Notes: a model not told the origin generated them from the letters alone. Counted from the first letter of the stretch, positions 44,860 to 56,948 are shown. The stretch: 64,000 bases of DNA from Pogostemon cablin (GCA_023678885.1 CM042965.1:32469777-32533776); one strand, 5' to 3'. Translations and numbers: made by a program.

Positions 44860-47383
44860 ATGTCGGCAGAAGAAGAGGAAAACGCTGCGGAGCTCAAAAT
44901 CCCCGATGGTAATCTCCATCACTCTTATGTTATTTCTGAATAATTATTTTCTAACCCCCTAATCGATCTTTGGGGATGATTTATTGTGGGAAACAAGATT
45001 TTTTTTTTTGTTTTTTTTTTTTTCAATTGGGGCCGGATGATTTGAGTGAGTTGCTTTAAGTCTCTATGTATAAGTCCGCTAATTGAGTGTTTTTTTTTTT
45101 ATTGAATTGTTTGTACTTGTAATCTCCACTGCCCTAGATATGTATTACATCCATCTTTTCACACGCTTTACTCTCCAAAAAGTGTGAGAAGAAGACGGGA
45201 TCAGGATGGAGGTAGTATTGTATTGTTAGGTTGAAGTGAATGTCGTTTCTAGTTTAATTTATTTTTTAATCTCTTTTGGTGAATTATGTTTGATGCTTCC
45301 TTGTAGCTATCACGTTGAATGCAGCTCCGACTCTTTAGATCACTTGTAAAGATCTCGAATTCATGGAAGCATAAATCTTGGTCACGATTAAGGAAATTTT
45401 AGATACTTAAGTGATCATATTGGAGTCATCTACTCTTTTATCTTAGGTTTTTATTGTATTTTTACGTTTATATTTCTTTTGAGTCTTTATTTACTCATTT
45501 ACCTTAAAGGATTAAGCTTTGTTTTTAGGGTTTAATATTAATCTTTAGGCCTTGTTGTCTTTTTAAGTTTATATCTTCAATTGAATTTGGGTCTATGGGT
45601 GCACCCTCTGAACACAAGACTAATTCTAACTCTTTTATCTATATATATTTATGCCCATGTCCTAGTATGTCTTGAACTTGTATTAGTTTAAAGTATATGT
45701 GATCTATTTCTGTTTGCTTTTTATACATGTGGTTCTAGTCTTGAGATGAAAACTTATGTGCTATTTTGAACTCTATTCAGAGTTTTTGAAGGCCAAGTGT
45801 CTTATGAATTGTGAAGTTGCCTTAATCCTTGAACACAAGTATGAACAGCTTCAGCAGATGGCTGATGACCCGATGAATCAAATGTCTCAGTAAGTATATT
45901 CATACTCTTTTGATGATATTTTACTGATTTTGCATACCTTGAGGGATCTCGGTTTTGATAGTTTTACACTAGTTTTTCAGGATCTGCAAGTGTTGGTGCT
46001 AAATAGAACTTGTAACTTAAAGTAGCTATGCCATTGTCATTTGAACTTGCTTTTTATTTAGCATGTTTTGTTCATATTGGTACTACCTGTAAACTTCAGT
46101 TTTGTAATCTATTAATTAATGTCTTGGGTGTTTAATAAAATTATTAGGAACAATTATGTACAATTCTAAACCAATCATGTATAATGAATGATTGGCTATG
46201 CCTATGAGCCTATGAATTATGATGTGTTGCTAGATTATGATTTTCTCTCATTTCCAGGGTGTTTGAGAAATCTCTCCAATACGTGAAGCGCTTCAGTCGA
46301 TATAAGAATCCTGATGCTGTCAGACAAGTTAGAGAGTATCCTTTACAAAAACGAATATAAGATTTTTATGGCTTTTTCAGAATATATTTGGATAATAATG
46401 CAAAAAAATGAGAAGTGAAATGATGTTCTCCTACTTTAAGCACGTAATGTGATTGAAAATAGAACTTTTTTGTTCATGGTATATTGCAGCTTTTGTGCCT
46501 GGATAATTCCATTTTAATCTAAAGCAGCTCTCAACTTTCTCTTACAAAACACCCCGAACACTGAACATAACCATTCATATTAACTATTTGTGATTTGCTT
46601 AGCTTGCTCTACGCCAACTTATTACTTTCATTGGTTATGTATTTATGAGCCATGAAAGTCTTGAATTGAGTTACATGTTACAACAGCTTTAAATTGATAC
46701 TTTTGGTTGTCTTGATGACGTGTGTTGTCGGCTTCGACTTTAGTGTTGTCTCATGTTAACATCCTTCATAACATGCTGTTATCTTAACTCAAGCTTTCAG
46801 AATTCTCAGCAGATATCAGTTAGCTGAATTCGAGGTAACTTTGAAATTTCCAGTGAATCTGCTTTATGTCAACTGATAAACCCTGAAAAATAACTTCTAT
46901 GCGCATTCTACTACAGCTTTGTGTGCTCGGAAACCTTTGTCCAGAAACAGTGGAAGAAGCTATAGCCATGGTTCCATCCATCAAGGTATTTCTCTCCCAC
47001 ACATTGAATGTGTAATAAAATACATTTTAGAAACCTGAACCAGAGAATAATCATGCCTGAAAGACTCTCTAGGTTGATCCTGCCATCCTGGTACTTGTTC
47101 GGTTAAATAAATTAACATCATTTTGATTATGTTCAGTTGGGACTTGCATTGTCCAAATTTTAAGCAGCCCTGGAATTTTTCGTAGAATTAGATATGTGCT
47201 CTCTCTCTGCGTCGTCTCTCTTTTTAGCATCTGTATGCCTCAGTAGTGTATTGCAGGTGACTTGACAAAACCATTGTTAACGAGGTATTCTTTTTTGGTT
47301 TGCAGACTAGAGGGCGAGCCCACGATGATGAGGCAATTGAGAAAATGTTGAATGATCTATCCTTGATTAAGAAATTTGAGTAG
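44860..47383 (+). CDS. NRPB4: DNA-directed RNA polymerase II subunit 4, six exons
   Basis: NRPB4 pairs with NRPB7 to form the stalk of nuclear RNA polymerase II. It helps initiation and links transcription to RNA processing. Exons are 44860-44908, 45781-45889, 46258-46335, 46801-46834, 46917-46985 and 47306-47383, giving 138 codons plus stop, the length I recall for the Arabidopsis protein. Landmarks in order are MSAEEEENAAELKIPD, EFLKAKCLMNCEVALILEHK, DPMNQMSQVFEKSLQYVKRF, YKNPDAVRQVREILSR, FELCVLGNLCPETVEEA and RAHDDEAIEKMLNDLS. All exons stay in frame with no internal stop. Introns 1, 2, 4 and 5 are GT-AG; intron 3 looks U12-type. The gene is tail to tail with SDH6 and seems intact. Confidence 0.95.
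46336..46800 (+). other. Likely U12-type (minor spliceosome) intron 3 of NRPB4
   Basis: The 5' splice site reads GTATCCTTT (46336-46344), the U12 consensus RTATCCTTT. A branch-site-like ATCTTAAC (46781-46788) lies 13-14 bases before the AG at 46799-46800, as minor-class introns require. Exon 3 ends in GA and exon 4 begins AATTCTC, which keeps the frame. Confidence 0.8.
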
Positions 47384-48193
47384 TGCTGTGCTGGGTTCTT
47401 ATTTAAGATCAAAACAATAGCAATCACTTGTCAATGTAGTAATGCTCCATTTCAATCTTCGATCCAATTTCATTGTCTACAATTGACAAAGAATTTTCAA
47501 GCGAATGTATAACTCGTTTAGATAATGCATCTAATTTTATTTATTTTAGAAAATCTCCTATAATCTCAACGGGGTAGCAATATTATACGTATTTTACAAT
47601 TATTGTACCTTCTTTAAGAATGGTGTTTTTTGATAATTTCATTGCATGTAATATTTTTTTAGTTGATAAATTTGTGTTGTTTGATATGTTGTTTGGTTTT
47701 ATTAGTTTTGTGGTGTGAAAAATGTAATGAAATAAAAAAAGTAAAAAAAATGTGAAATGTGTCATCGACAATGGATAGTACCATATAATTTTAAGTCATG
47801 ATAGAGATTTACATCACTTCTCATTTAATAATTAAAACTAAAACTAAATTTCATATCTTTTTAAATAAAAAATAAATCATATCGATTCACTCAAATAATC
47901 AATCATATACACTAATAAAATATATCTAGTTTTTTTTTTCCCAATTAACATATATATTCACTCATGATTTTTATAAACTACATTATTACTAAAAACAAAT
48001 AAAATGGAAATGATCACCCTTCGACATTATAAAGCTAGGAAAAATCAAGAGAAGTAGCTTGCAGGGAAGAATCGCATAGGGATAAATTCATTTCAATCTT
48101 GTTGGACAACAAAAGTAGTAGAGTTCCCAAGCACCTCACTATTATTAATGCTCAAGCTGAGGTTAAGGGAAAAGCCAAAATCAAGACTTGTGG
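47384..48193. other. Shared 3' intergenic region of NRPB4 and SDH6
   Basis: 810 bp between two stop codons of convergent genes. It should hold both 3' UTRs and poly(A) sites. The rest is AT-rich and nothing else is recognised. Confidence 0.5.
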
Positions 48194-50711
48194 TTATGCT
48201 CTCTTTTGCAACCACTCGAAGAATTTAGTCTGTGCTTCCAGCGTATCCAGCTTCGATAACTGGTACTTTTGGTTAGCAACTTCAGCTCCCAAAGTGAATC
48301 CAACTACACCTCCAAAAGCAAAAGACAATGCAGCACCTACCAAATGAATACAGTTTGTTATGTGGATCATATCTATAATTAGTGGTTTACGCATTATATT
48401 CTTGTAAGAACAGCATCTCAGCAAAAAATATCTTCTACAATACTTTCCTCTCCCACAGCCATATTGTACAAAGAAGCATACATCATCACACAACTTTAAG
48501 CATATCGTGTGGCGATCTTTTCCACGCAAAAGTAAGGGGAGAGACAAAGGAATGTCTCGTGCTCTTGGGAAAAAACTGATGTATTAAATTAAAGAATGAA
48601 GCCAAAAAGAACAGTTACCAGTACCTATCTCAAACACACCAAGGGTCGGTGGATGGTTTCATTCAATTATGCACTTGCATAAGATCATGTTCACACATAG
48701 GGCTTAACCTTTGTTTTTAGGATTTAATACTTTATATATAGAGTTTAATTGACATTTTATTCAAATTAATGGTAGAACTGAAGTGCACTGATCTAAGATC
48801 CACACACACTGGATCACAGAAGACTCCTTCAAAAACAAAATATTACTATCATTGTTCATTTCCACATAAGTCACCATAACATTTACAAATCCCCACAACT
48901 ACCATATGAGTTATCATCCTGCCAGTGTAAGTCTCATGAAATTATCATATGCACTGGTACTACCAATAACATAAAGGGCAGCTTTCTCACATGAGAGACA
49001 AGGTAGTCGCTATCTTTGTAAAGAAAGCCGTAGATTGTGATTAGATTAGTGTTTCAATGAAGACTTCGGGAGAAGAATTAGATGGTCATCTCCATATTAT
49101 CCCACAAATATACAATCCATCAGAAAAGAATATATGCCAATGAGGCAATCTATCCAATGTTAATCAAAAGCAATATAGGCATATGCATGCTTAATAAGTA
49201 ACCAAAAAAGGCATGCTCTATTCTACAATATAAAACATCGTGAAGAAAAATACTAACTTAACTCCAAACACTGTATAATTACGATGCAACAAGAAAAGCC
49301 AAAAGTAAGAAAGCCAGTTGAAGGACGTAAATCCATAACATACCATGAAGACTTTTTGACCACCTCCAAGCATTTCCCCCAGTTACCACTGCTCCTAGAG
49401 CAGCTCCTACAACACCAAACTTAGCTGCTTCCCTAGCAGTCTTTAGCTGAAATATAAGAAGAGATGGCATTATTGTATTAAAAAGAGGGAAAATTTACGC
49501 ATCAAGCTTTTGAAAATAAAAAATATTAGAAAGAGAACCACACTCCACTTTCTTTAACCAAGTAAAGGAAACAGTAACTTATATGGAAAACTATTTGATA
49601 GAGCTATAGCTATATCAATGTCCAGAAAGCCTAATAAACGTGCCCTAGATATAGAGGTTATAACAAATGGTCATTAATCCAATTCCACAACATGAGGAGT
49701 CACAAATACAAAGATTACCAAAACTGTAAACACAATATCCAAACAAATGGAAATTCTATCACACATACCTCAATCTTAAAGTCGTAGCATATGGAACAAA
49801 ACATAACTTTCATTATAGTATAAGGACCTTAACATAGTGACAAACATATCACAGTGAGCTCATATCATTCCATCAAATTTTCACCTACTGTGAAAAATCA
49901 CTAGGCGCATGTGCTATCTCTTAGAAAATGTATGGTTCATTAAAATTATTAGGTGGGTTAATAAAGCTTGAAAATGTCATAAACAAAGGAATGAGCAATT
50001 GAATTGCCTTAATTTTTTATTAGTTTCATGCACCTCCTCCTTAAGTTCTAATCCACCGTCCCCTTGCTTACAACTAACGGGCTTAGAACAAAATTAAGCC
50101 AGCTTAAGTGCAACTAGTGTATAAACTCCATTATTTTTAGGCTGACATAGTATTATTAACTCAATGTGAACCAAACACTCCCCAACGATGTTACAAAACA
50201 CAAGTAATTCATAAAGAAGAAAACAATTCATAGCACAAATACTCAAATATTACCACCAATAAAATATGAGTTCTCCCAGTAAAGTGCTTCTAAGAAACGC
50301 AACAAAGATCAGAACCAAATACCATTCCTTGGTGAAAGAAAAAGATCTGGAAAACACATAAACAACCTAGATTGACAAACAGAACAAAATAAGCCCAATT
50401 AACTTCTCCATCATAATTACTAACAACTCGCGCAAAAGAATTTAGCAAAGAGAAAACGTAAATTTGATTGGACGAATATTAGATTCACAAATAACAAAAA
50501 CTTCGAAAATCGAGGGATATCGAAATAGACTTGCAGTGGGTCCATGGACGGGATCAGACGCAATGAATTCCTCCACAACGGAGCTATCCCAATGGGGCAA
50601 AGGCTTTTCAGGGTGAAGAATTTTTGAATAATCATTCAGATGAAAACTCTCAGAAATATATTCCTTCAACCCTATCCAAAGACTTGGATTAGATTTCTTT
50701 GATTCACTCAT
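48194..50711 (-). CDS. SDH6: Succinate dehydrogenase subunit 6, mitochondrial, three exons
   Basis: A plant-specific accessory subunit of respiratory complex II in the inner mitochondrial membrane. Exons on the minus strand are 50535-50711, 49344-49446 and 48194-48336, giving 140 codons plus stop. Landmarks are PLPHWDSSVVEEFIASDPVHGP in exon 1, LKTAREAAKFGVVGAALGAV in exon 2 (a small-residue hydrophobic segment) and AALSFAFGGVVGFTLG plus YQLSKLDTLEAQTKFFEW in exon 3. The two glycine-rich hydrophobic segments are probable membrane helices. The start at 50711 is the first ATG that gives the family N-terminus. Intron 1 begins with GC instead of GT. A reading of the first intron as GT would cause an early stop, so GC is required. 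Confidence 0.93.
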
Positions 50712-50883
50712 ATTCTTTTGCAGTAGATATTGACCTAAGAACTCAATTTCAAGATTTAGCAATAATTGGACGAGTTTACAGTAAAACTTCGGATCGTTTT
50801 GATGAGTTATATTTCTTCCCTAGTAACAAGGTTATGTTTCTTAATTTTATCTCCAACACCTATCATGCGTTATTCCTCCGTAA

Positions 50884-52164
50884 TTAAAATTTGGATTAAT
50901 TGTCTTAAAAGTCTCCACCTTTAATTAAATTGCAAATAAGTCTAAACATTTCACATTTGGCAAATAAAGACACTACTTTATTGTGTTTTGGCAAATAAAA
51001 CCATCGGGCAGCAGGAGGCTGCCCAAGTGCTGGCATGTCAAAATTTAATGCCAAATCAATAGTCCAACAAACCAAAACGACATCGTTTGGTGAAATTAAT
51101 TTTTTTTTAAATCTAACTCTTGGAATGAATACAACTGCTCGTTATATCACCAAACACCTTCTCCATGGCCACGCACATCAGAAGACCTAACTCTCACACA
51201 GACTTTCCAATCCAGTGGAAGCCACTCTGGGTGTTCATTATCCATTGCAGAAATAACCCCAATTCGCTTCAATCTCCAAAATTTGATAAATCCTACTCAA
51301 AAGAAAAAAAAAAAAGAACAACACGCTTCTTCCAATCCATTCACACCTGCTCAACCCCAAGATTCAACACTATCATACTTGATCTCCAAAGCATTATTAC
51401 TGCAAATTTCTTTCTTCCACAAGCAGACACTAGAGTGAAGAAAGGCAAAGTCATGAGATAGAATAATAAAATAAAATTCAAGAAAAGGGGAAGGGGAATG
51501 TGCAAGTCTAATGAGTGGCGTAAAACGGCAAGAGAATCGGACAGAAGGTGTCACAAATCAGTTTATGGGCTTTGGTGTTACTAAGAGAAAACCTAAATTG
51601 AATTTGCGGAAATGGAATTAAATCCACAAAATTCAATTTCTCAACCAAAAATTCAAAAAATCCACACCAAATTCTCCTTCAATTATCAAATGGCGTCGTC
51701 AGATCAGATCCGCCATCTTCTGTGCCTGAATGTGAACGACGGAATAAGATTCCGACTCAGATGCAGAATCGTCGTCTCGAGAATTTCATATGGCTCTCAT
51801 CATCATCGTCATCCTCGATTTCCCGCGGCGGAGAATTCAAGAATTTAGGATTCTGGAATCCGGCGATTGGAATGGTAGAAAATGATGGGGTACGGCCAAG
51901 GCTAATGGGTTGGACAGGGGAGAGAGTTTTTGCTGATCTTTCTTCTTTTTCTTTTGCTTTCACGTGGAGAGGAAATTTAATTTTTTTTAATTTTATTTTC
52001 CACGTCATTGTTTGGTCAGTCAATGGATGGTCAACATCTGACCGAGGATTGAATTTGCAATCACCTACTAAAGTGATATACTTTTTTGCAAAATTTTAAA
52101 GGTTTAGACTTATTTGCAATTAATGTAAAGGTGCGACTTTTTAGGCAATTAACCCTTAAAATTT
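50884..52164. mobile_element. Pack-MULE-like non-autonomous Mutator element
   Basis: The element is 50893-52155 (1263 bp), with perfect 9-bp duplications TTAAAATTT at 50884-50892 and 52156-52164. The inverted ends match over about 90 bp (GGATTAATTGTC against GGGTTAATTGCC, with GCAAATAAGTCTAAAC inside). The interior (51150-51950) has coding-like composition, including a run of CATCATCATCGTC and an ATG frame at 51612-51848, so it may be captured host exon sequence. I recognise no domain. It sits 180 bp upstream of the SDH6 start codon. Confidence 0.85.
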
Positions 52165-52179
52165 TCATTTCGTGAAAAA

Positions 52180-52214
52180 AAAAACGTCCAGTGGCCCGTA
52201 GGACGGAGGGAGTA
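52180..52214. mobile_element. Remnant end of a Stowaway-type MITE
   Basis: GGCCCGTAGGACGGAGGGAGTA has the Stowaway right end followed by TA. No matching left end was found nearby. Confidence 0.45.
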
Positions 52215-52379
52215 TTTAATAGAATTAATTTCTTTTTAGTGCAAAGTATTAAGTGTTAGTACTGTGAGATTCATACGTTCAAACTATAACCCTATTATTA
52301 ATTAAATATTAAATCCATAATTCACCCCACTCCTCCTATTTATATGCTGATTAAAAGGGACACCACCAGTTTAAGAGTC

Positions 52380-53045
52380 CACAAGTAAACTGGCTCCTTC
52401 ATCACTGACCAATCGATCAACGAATCCAGAGTTATGAGGAAGATCCCCTGTGACAATGAACGACTCCTTTCGGCGACAAAGTCGTTCCGGAGGTGTAATT
52501 CAAGGTCATTGGATCAAATTCACTTTCCGGCAGAATCCAATCGAAATTCAAATTGCCATAACAGATCATGTCCTCATAGCTCGCGACGAATTCAGATTTC
52601 AACAGCGGGCTTCTCGCTTCATCTCCGTCGGCTATAAAAACAAGCAAAGGGCGATCAGATCCAGACGAGAACAAGGACGGGCTTCGAGGACTACAGATTC
52701 GGACTGGTAATCGACGAAAACAAGCTTGGGTTGGGCATGGCGGAGGAGGACGGAGATGGTGTGGGCGTCAAGACGGAGGTTGATGGTGTTGAGGACGGCG
52801 CCGGCCATGGGGATGGCGAAGTGGAGCTCGTACATGGCGGGAACATTGGGGACAACGACGGAAACGACGTCGTGGCAGCGGATGCCCAGAGAGCGAAGAG
52901 AAGAGGCGAGGTTGAGGCATTTATGGTAGGTGCCCCTCTATGTTCAGCAGTGCTTCGCTCTCCCAGGTGGCTCTATAGATACGCTGCCGCCGTCGTATGT
53001 ACAACGGTCAATCCGACCGAAGGGTATCGACGTAGGCATTGAGAG
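52380..53045 (-). pseudogene. Acyl-activating enzyme (AMP-dependent acyl-CoA synthetase) pseudogene, N-terminal third
   Basis: Relatives (AAE1-like) activate short or medium carboxylic acids with ATP and CoA in the cytosol or peroxisome. On the minus strand the landmarks are TYHKCLNLASSL (about 52905), DVVSVVVPNVPAMYELHFAIPMAGAVLNT, LLRHAQPKLVFVDYQ (about 52735), LLVFIADGDEA and NYTSGTTLSPKGVVHCHRG (about 52450). The last contains the P-loop-like AMP-binding motif. A frameshift near 52670 breaks the frame, stops lie near 52940 and 52434, and the rest of the ~550-residue protein is absent. The fragment has a much higher GC content than its surroundings. Confidence 0.85.
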
Positions 53046-54040
53046 TGGTGTAGTGGCTGAAATCAACATTTTGGTAATCCTTAAAATTTCACGATGCCAT
53101 CACTATGAATCCACTTTGCACATGTCAGAGACCAGAATTCATGTGTCCTACTTTAAAGTATGTTGTCTGGAATTTGAACAGTCGTGGGTTTAGGTTAAGA
53201 AAGAAGTGTTGTTCAAGGGGTAGGAGAGGTGATGACATGAACTGGTAAAAAGGGGGTTTGATTTCAAAATAAACAATTTTTCAGATGGCATAACAACAAG
53301 AGAAGTTGTATGGATTTGCATAATGTTTGGGAATCACGGATTGTGCAAAATTATTGATGAATTGTGCAAAATTATTAACTGATTGTACATAATTATTTAC
53401 TTCACTTTTCGTCAGAAAAATATGTATATTAATAATTGAGCAAAATTATTCGCTAAGTGAAAATTTTTTACTAATTGTGCAGTACTACTTGTCGGAGAAT
53501 TCCGTCGAGAAATATGAATATATATTATCGTGCAAAAATTATTCACTAGTTGTGCAAAATTGTTTACTAATTGTGCAGTAGATAAGGTTTAATTAAATTT
53601 AAATCACGATCCTGCTTTTAGAAATCCCACTAATTAAGGGATTGATTATTTAAAAATCACGATATGCAACCTTTTAAATCCCATTAATTAAGGGATTGAT
53701 ATTGTGTAAATGCCACTAATTAAGGAATTGATAACAAACTGAAAAGAAATAAATTCATGTGAATCTTATACACCTTAATAATTAAAGGGGTAATATGGGT
53801 ATTCCATTGTGCAATTTTGTATCTCATAGTAATTAAAATTTAGACTTGTATCTGGCAGTAATAATAGAATATGTATTATACCTGAAAGTAAGCCTCCCTA
53901 TTTAATAAACGAGTGTCATTTGGGTGGAACCAGTTCCACTAAATAAATCGGTGGATACCATGGTCCACACCCTTCTTAATTAGTTCCTCCTTTTCCATTA
54001 ATATTGTTTTTTATTTTATTTTTAAATTTATTATACTTAA
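53046..54040. other. Intergenic sequence with degenerate ATTGTGCAAAATTATT repeats
   Basis: At 53330-53590 an ATTGTGCA-type word recurs about eight times with CTAATTGTGCAGTA variants. At 53600-53730 three copies of CCCACTAATTAAGGGATTGAT occur. No gene is seen. Confidence 0.6.
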
Positions 54041-54240
54041 ATGACTATTATACCCTAAACCATAGGGATATGGATAAATTATAGCCCCAAAGGATAAAAT
54101 TATAATGATATCCTAAACCCTGGGGATAAATTATACCCTAAACCACAAGGGTAAAATTACAATTATACCATAAACTCTAAGATTTAAATGTACCTTACTA
54201 ACCATAAGGGTGAAAACTATAATTATATCCCTAAAATTAA
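54041..54240. repeat. Degenerate CCCTAAACCATAAGGGTAAAATTATAATTATA repeats
   Basis: About five variants of a 40-bp unit with ATACCCTAAACC and AAGGGTAAAATTA words. Not a telomeric array, because CCCTAAA copies are never adjacent. Confidence 0.7.
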
Positions 54241-54487
54241 ATAAATAAAAAACAGAAAAACAAACAAAATTTTTTAAAAAAAAGAATAAAATGAAAAAAA
54301 AATACAAACAAGAGTAACCGTAAAAAAAAAAAGATGAAACAGCAAAACTCACATTAAAGGTGAAAGAAGGAGGTGGTAAAATTTGGATTTGGTGAATTAA
54401 CTCCACCAAGTCATTGTCTTAATAAACTTTAAAAATGAGACGGTCTCACACAAAACTTATCATTTCATCTTAGGCAAATTATTCGGT

Positions 54488-54640
54488 GCACCCTGGTGCA
54501 TTATGCACCCACATTCAGAAACTTATACAATAATGAATAAAAACATACTCTTTCAGTGAATAAAATCTTATACATATTGTTAGCGAGTTTTCTATTAGTT
54601 TTATTATTAATGAAAAATTAAATGAAAAGAGTTATACAAT
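54488..54640. mobile_element. Partial GGTGCACC-type MITE
   Basis: CGGTGCACCCTGGTGCATTATGCACCC resembles the left end of the MITE at 42575-42890 and is followed by similar AT-rich sequence. The other end is not seen; a MULE-MITE is inserted after it. Confidence 0.5.
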
Positions 54641-54971
54641 TATTAAGAAGAGAGACTCTCTTGTGAGACAGATTATTTGTGAGACGGATTTGAGACGGGT
54701 TATTTGTGAGACGAATTTGAGACGGGTCGACCCATTAATAAAGTATGCTTATTGTATAATTAAAGTATGCCTATTTGTAGTTAAAGTATATTAATACTAA
54801 ATCATATTATAACATATTAAAATCATACTTTAATGCATAATTCAACATACTTTAATAAACATACTTTAACAACAATTTAACATATTTTATCTATACAATA
54901 AGCATACTTTAGTAATGGATCGACCCGTCTCACAAATAACCCGTCTCACAAGAGACTTTGTCTATTAAGAA
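54641..54971. mobile_element. Mutator-type MITE
   Basis: The element is 54650-54962 (313 bp), with 9-bp duplications TATTAAGAA at 54641-54649 and 54963-54971. The inverted ends share CTCTTGTGAGAC and TTATTTGTGAGACG. The interior has AAGTATGCTTATTGTATA in inverted arrangement. Non-coding. Confidence 0.85.
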
Positions 54972-56000
54972 ATACATATACACTATTGAATAAAAATTAA
55001 TAAAAATATGAATATGATACAACTCTTCAACTTTTAAATGTTGTCTCACGTCAATAACACCCTTTAACATTAATTTGATATAAAATTTAAATTAATGTTA
55101 ACAATATGACAAAAATAGTGTAAAATTTTTATTAGAAAGTAGATAACGTATGCTAAAATTATCATTCAGTTGCTCTCTTTAAAAAGGGACACCCCTCAAT
55201 TAAAGTTGAGTCAAAATTTTCAAATATATATTCCTTACTTGAAAAAATCAAAGTTATTATGGCTTGATTTGAACGTTCAACACTCGTTAACCTTTTTTAA
55301 AGTTTGATAAATTTTGTGCAAGACCATCTAAAGAAATAATACAATTTTTATTTTTTTTAACAGTTTTCACATTTTACTAAATACGTAATTACTAACTTTT
55401 TATCAAACATATTAGCCACAAAATATTACTTTTATCGCGAAACGTTGTATGAATAATGTATCATACACTCCCTTCTTCTCATGATAATAAACTTTACATT
55501 TTACATTTTTTTACATCCTATAAGAACTCTACCAACCAAAATTACTGAGAACATTATATCAATCCTTTAATTTCAAAATAATCTTTCTTTGTGATTATAT
55601 GCCAATCAAACAAGAAATCAAAGCAAATAAGATTTGAGATCACATAAAATATAACAAGATTAAAAATAAAATAAAAATTGAACATAAGTTTTAAATGGTT
55701 TTATCTTGATGATCTACATACACATATTGATGATAATATAAGCAACAAACTAATTAATTACAATTCAATAAGGCAAATAATACACTGCAGGTTATGGAGA
55801 GAGTATAAAACCACACTGAATTATAAAAATGGAACATTTTTAAGTAAAATTGGCTATTTCGAAGAAATTACATAAGTATATTGAGACTATTTTGAATAAA
55901 GTAAATTTATATGTGATGATTTTTATTTTAAACTCTACAGCATAAGTAAATGGGCGAAATGACTAATTATGCAAAGTAATTGTTGAAGAACAGTTTAATA
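54972..56000. other. AT-rich intergenic sequence
   Basis: Nothing recognised. The 65-codon frame at 55678 is chance. Confidence 0.45.
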
Positions 56001-56277
56001 CTCTCTCCATCCCAGAAAATGATTCATGTTTATTGTATCATGGATATTAAAAAGAAAATACTTTTTAACTAATTTTAATAACTTTTGGGATAATGTGGTA
56101 TTTTTAGGTAATAAATATAAGCATAATGTATATTTTTTGTGGAAAGAAGGGATGCATTTTTTAAATTAATGGATACTTTTGAGGTATTAAATTAAAATGA
56201 TATTTCCTTTCAGGAAGTAAACAATTATGTGAGACGAACAAATGAGGAAAGAGTGAACGATCCAGGGACAGAAGGAA
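56001..56277. mobile_element. Diverged Stowaway-like MITE
   Basis: Starts CTCTCTCCATCCCAGAAAAT and ends CAGGGACAGAAGGAA, with TA at both sides (55999-56000 and 56278-56279). Confidence 0.6.
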
Positions 56278-56499
56278 TAATTAAGTTGAGTAAATGATGA
56301 GTTGAGAATTTTTTATTTTTTATTTTTTAAACACTTTAGAATATTCATTACTTGCCCCGTTGATTAAGAATTATATATGCTTCCCACAATATGCCTATAT
56401 AATTGATAGCAAGTGGAGTAAGATAAATCCCATATCCCTCTTGGACTTCTATTCTACAATATAGAGTAATTTCGATACACATATATAATTAATTCCAAC

Positions 56500-56948
56500 A
56501 TGGAGGAGTGCATTAATCACTGGAGTCACGAGCATCCATTGAGGTTGTTGAAAGTGGATGATGAAGAGGATCCGAAGCCCCACCGGTGCTCCATTTGCGG
56601 GTTGCCCATTCTGCGTAGCCCCTCCTTCTGTTGCACCACTGGTTGCAACTTCTTCCTGCATGAGCCATGCGCTCTAATATTGCCGAAGAAATATTCCACC
56701 GCCTTCATAACGACACCCTTGTACTTGAAAGAGGTGGAAGCAATTCCACCTCGTTCAACTACAGATGTAGGAACTACTCTCATTGTGAGTTCCAAGTCCA
56801 TCCACTGGCTGCAAAGCTAGTGGAGATCAGGACCACACACGTGAGCCACGAGTCGCATCCACTCGTGGCCTTTTGTAATGAAATGGTTTGTCTGTGCAGT
56901 GGATGTGGGGAGAAAGAGAATGGTTTCTTCTTCCACTGCCAGCATGAA
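56500..56948 (+). pseudogene. DC1 (cysteine/histidine-rich C1) domain gene, 5' part
   Basis: DC1 proteins are plant zinc-finger proteins that bind lipids or partner proteins in stress and hormone signalling. The start at 56500 has a TATA-like TATATAATT about 110 bp upstream. Domain 1 reads HPLRLL, CSICGLPI, CCTTGCNFFLHEPCA. A frameshift near 56690 moves to another frame with CRNYSHCEFQVHPL, HESHPLVAF and CSGCGEKENGFFFHCQHE. The gene is then cut at 56948 by a copia element; the remainder follows at 61551. Confidence 0.85.

Noticed and set aside
45120..45220. Small foldback in NRPB4 intron 1 (TACATCCATC ... GGATGGAGGTA)
   Set aside because: Ends resemble an eroded Stowaway MITE but only about 10 bp match and no target duplication is clear.
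54041..54240. Possible interstitial telomere repeat (CCCTAAA words)
   Set aside because: The words are spaced about 40 bp apart inside a degenerate unit and never stand in tandem.
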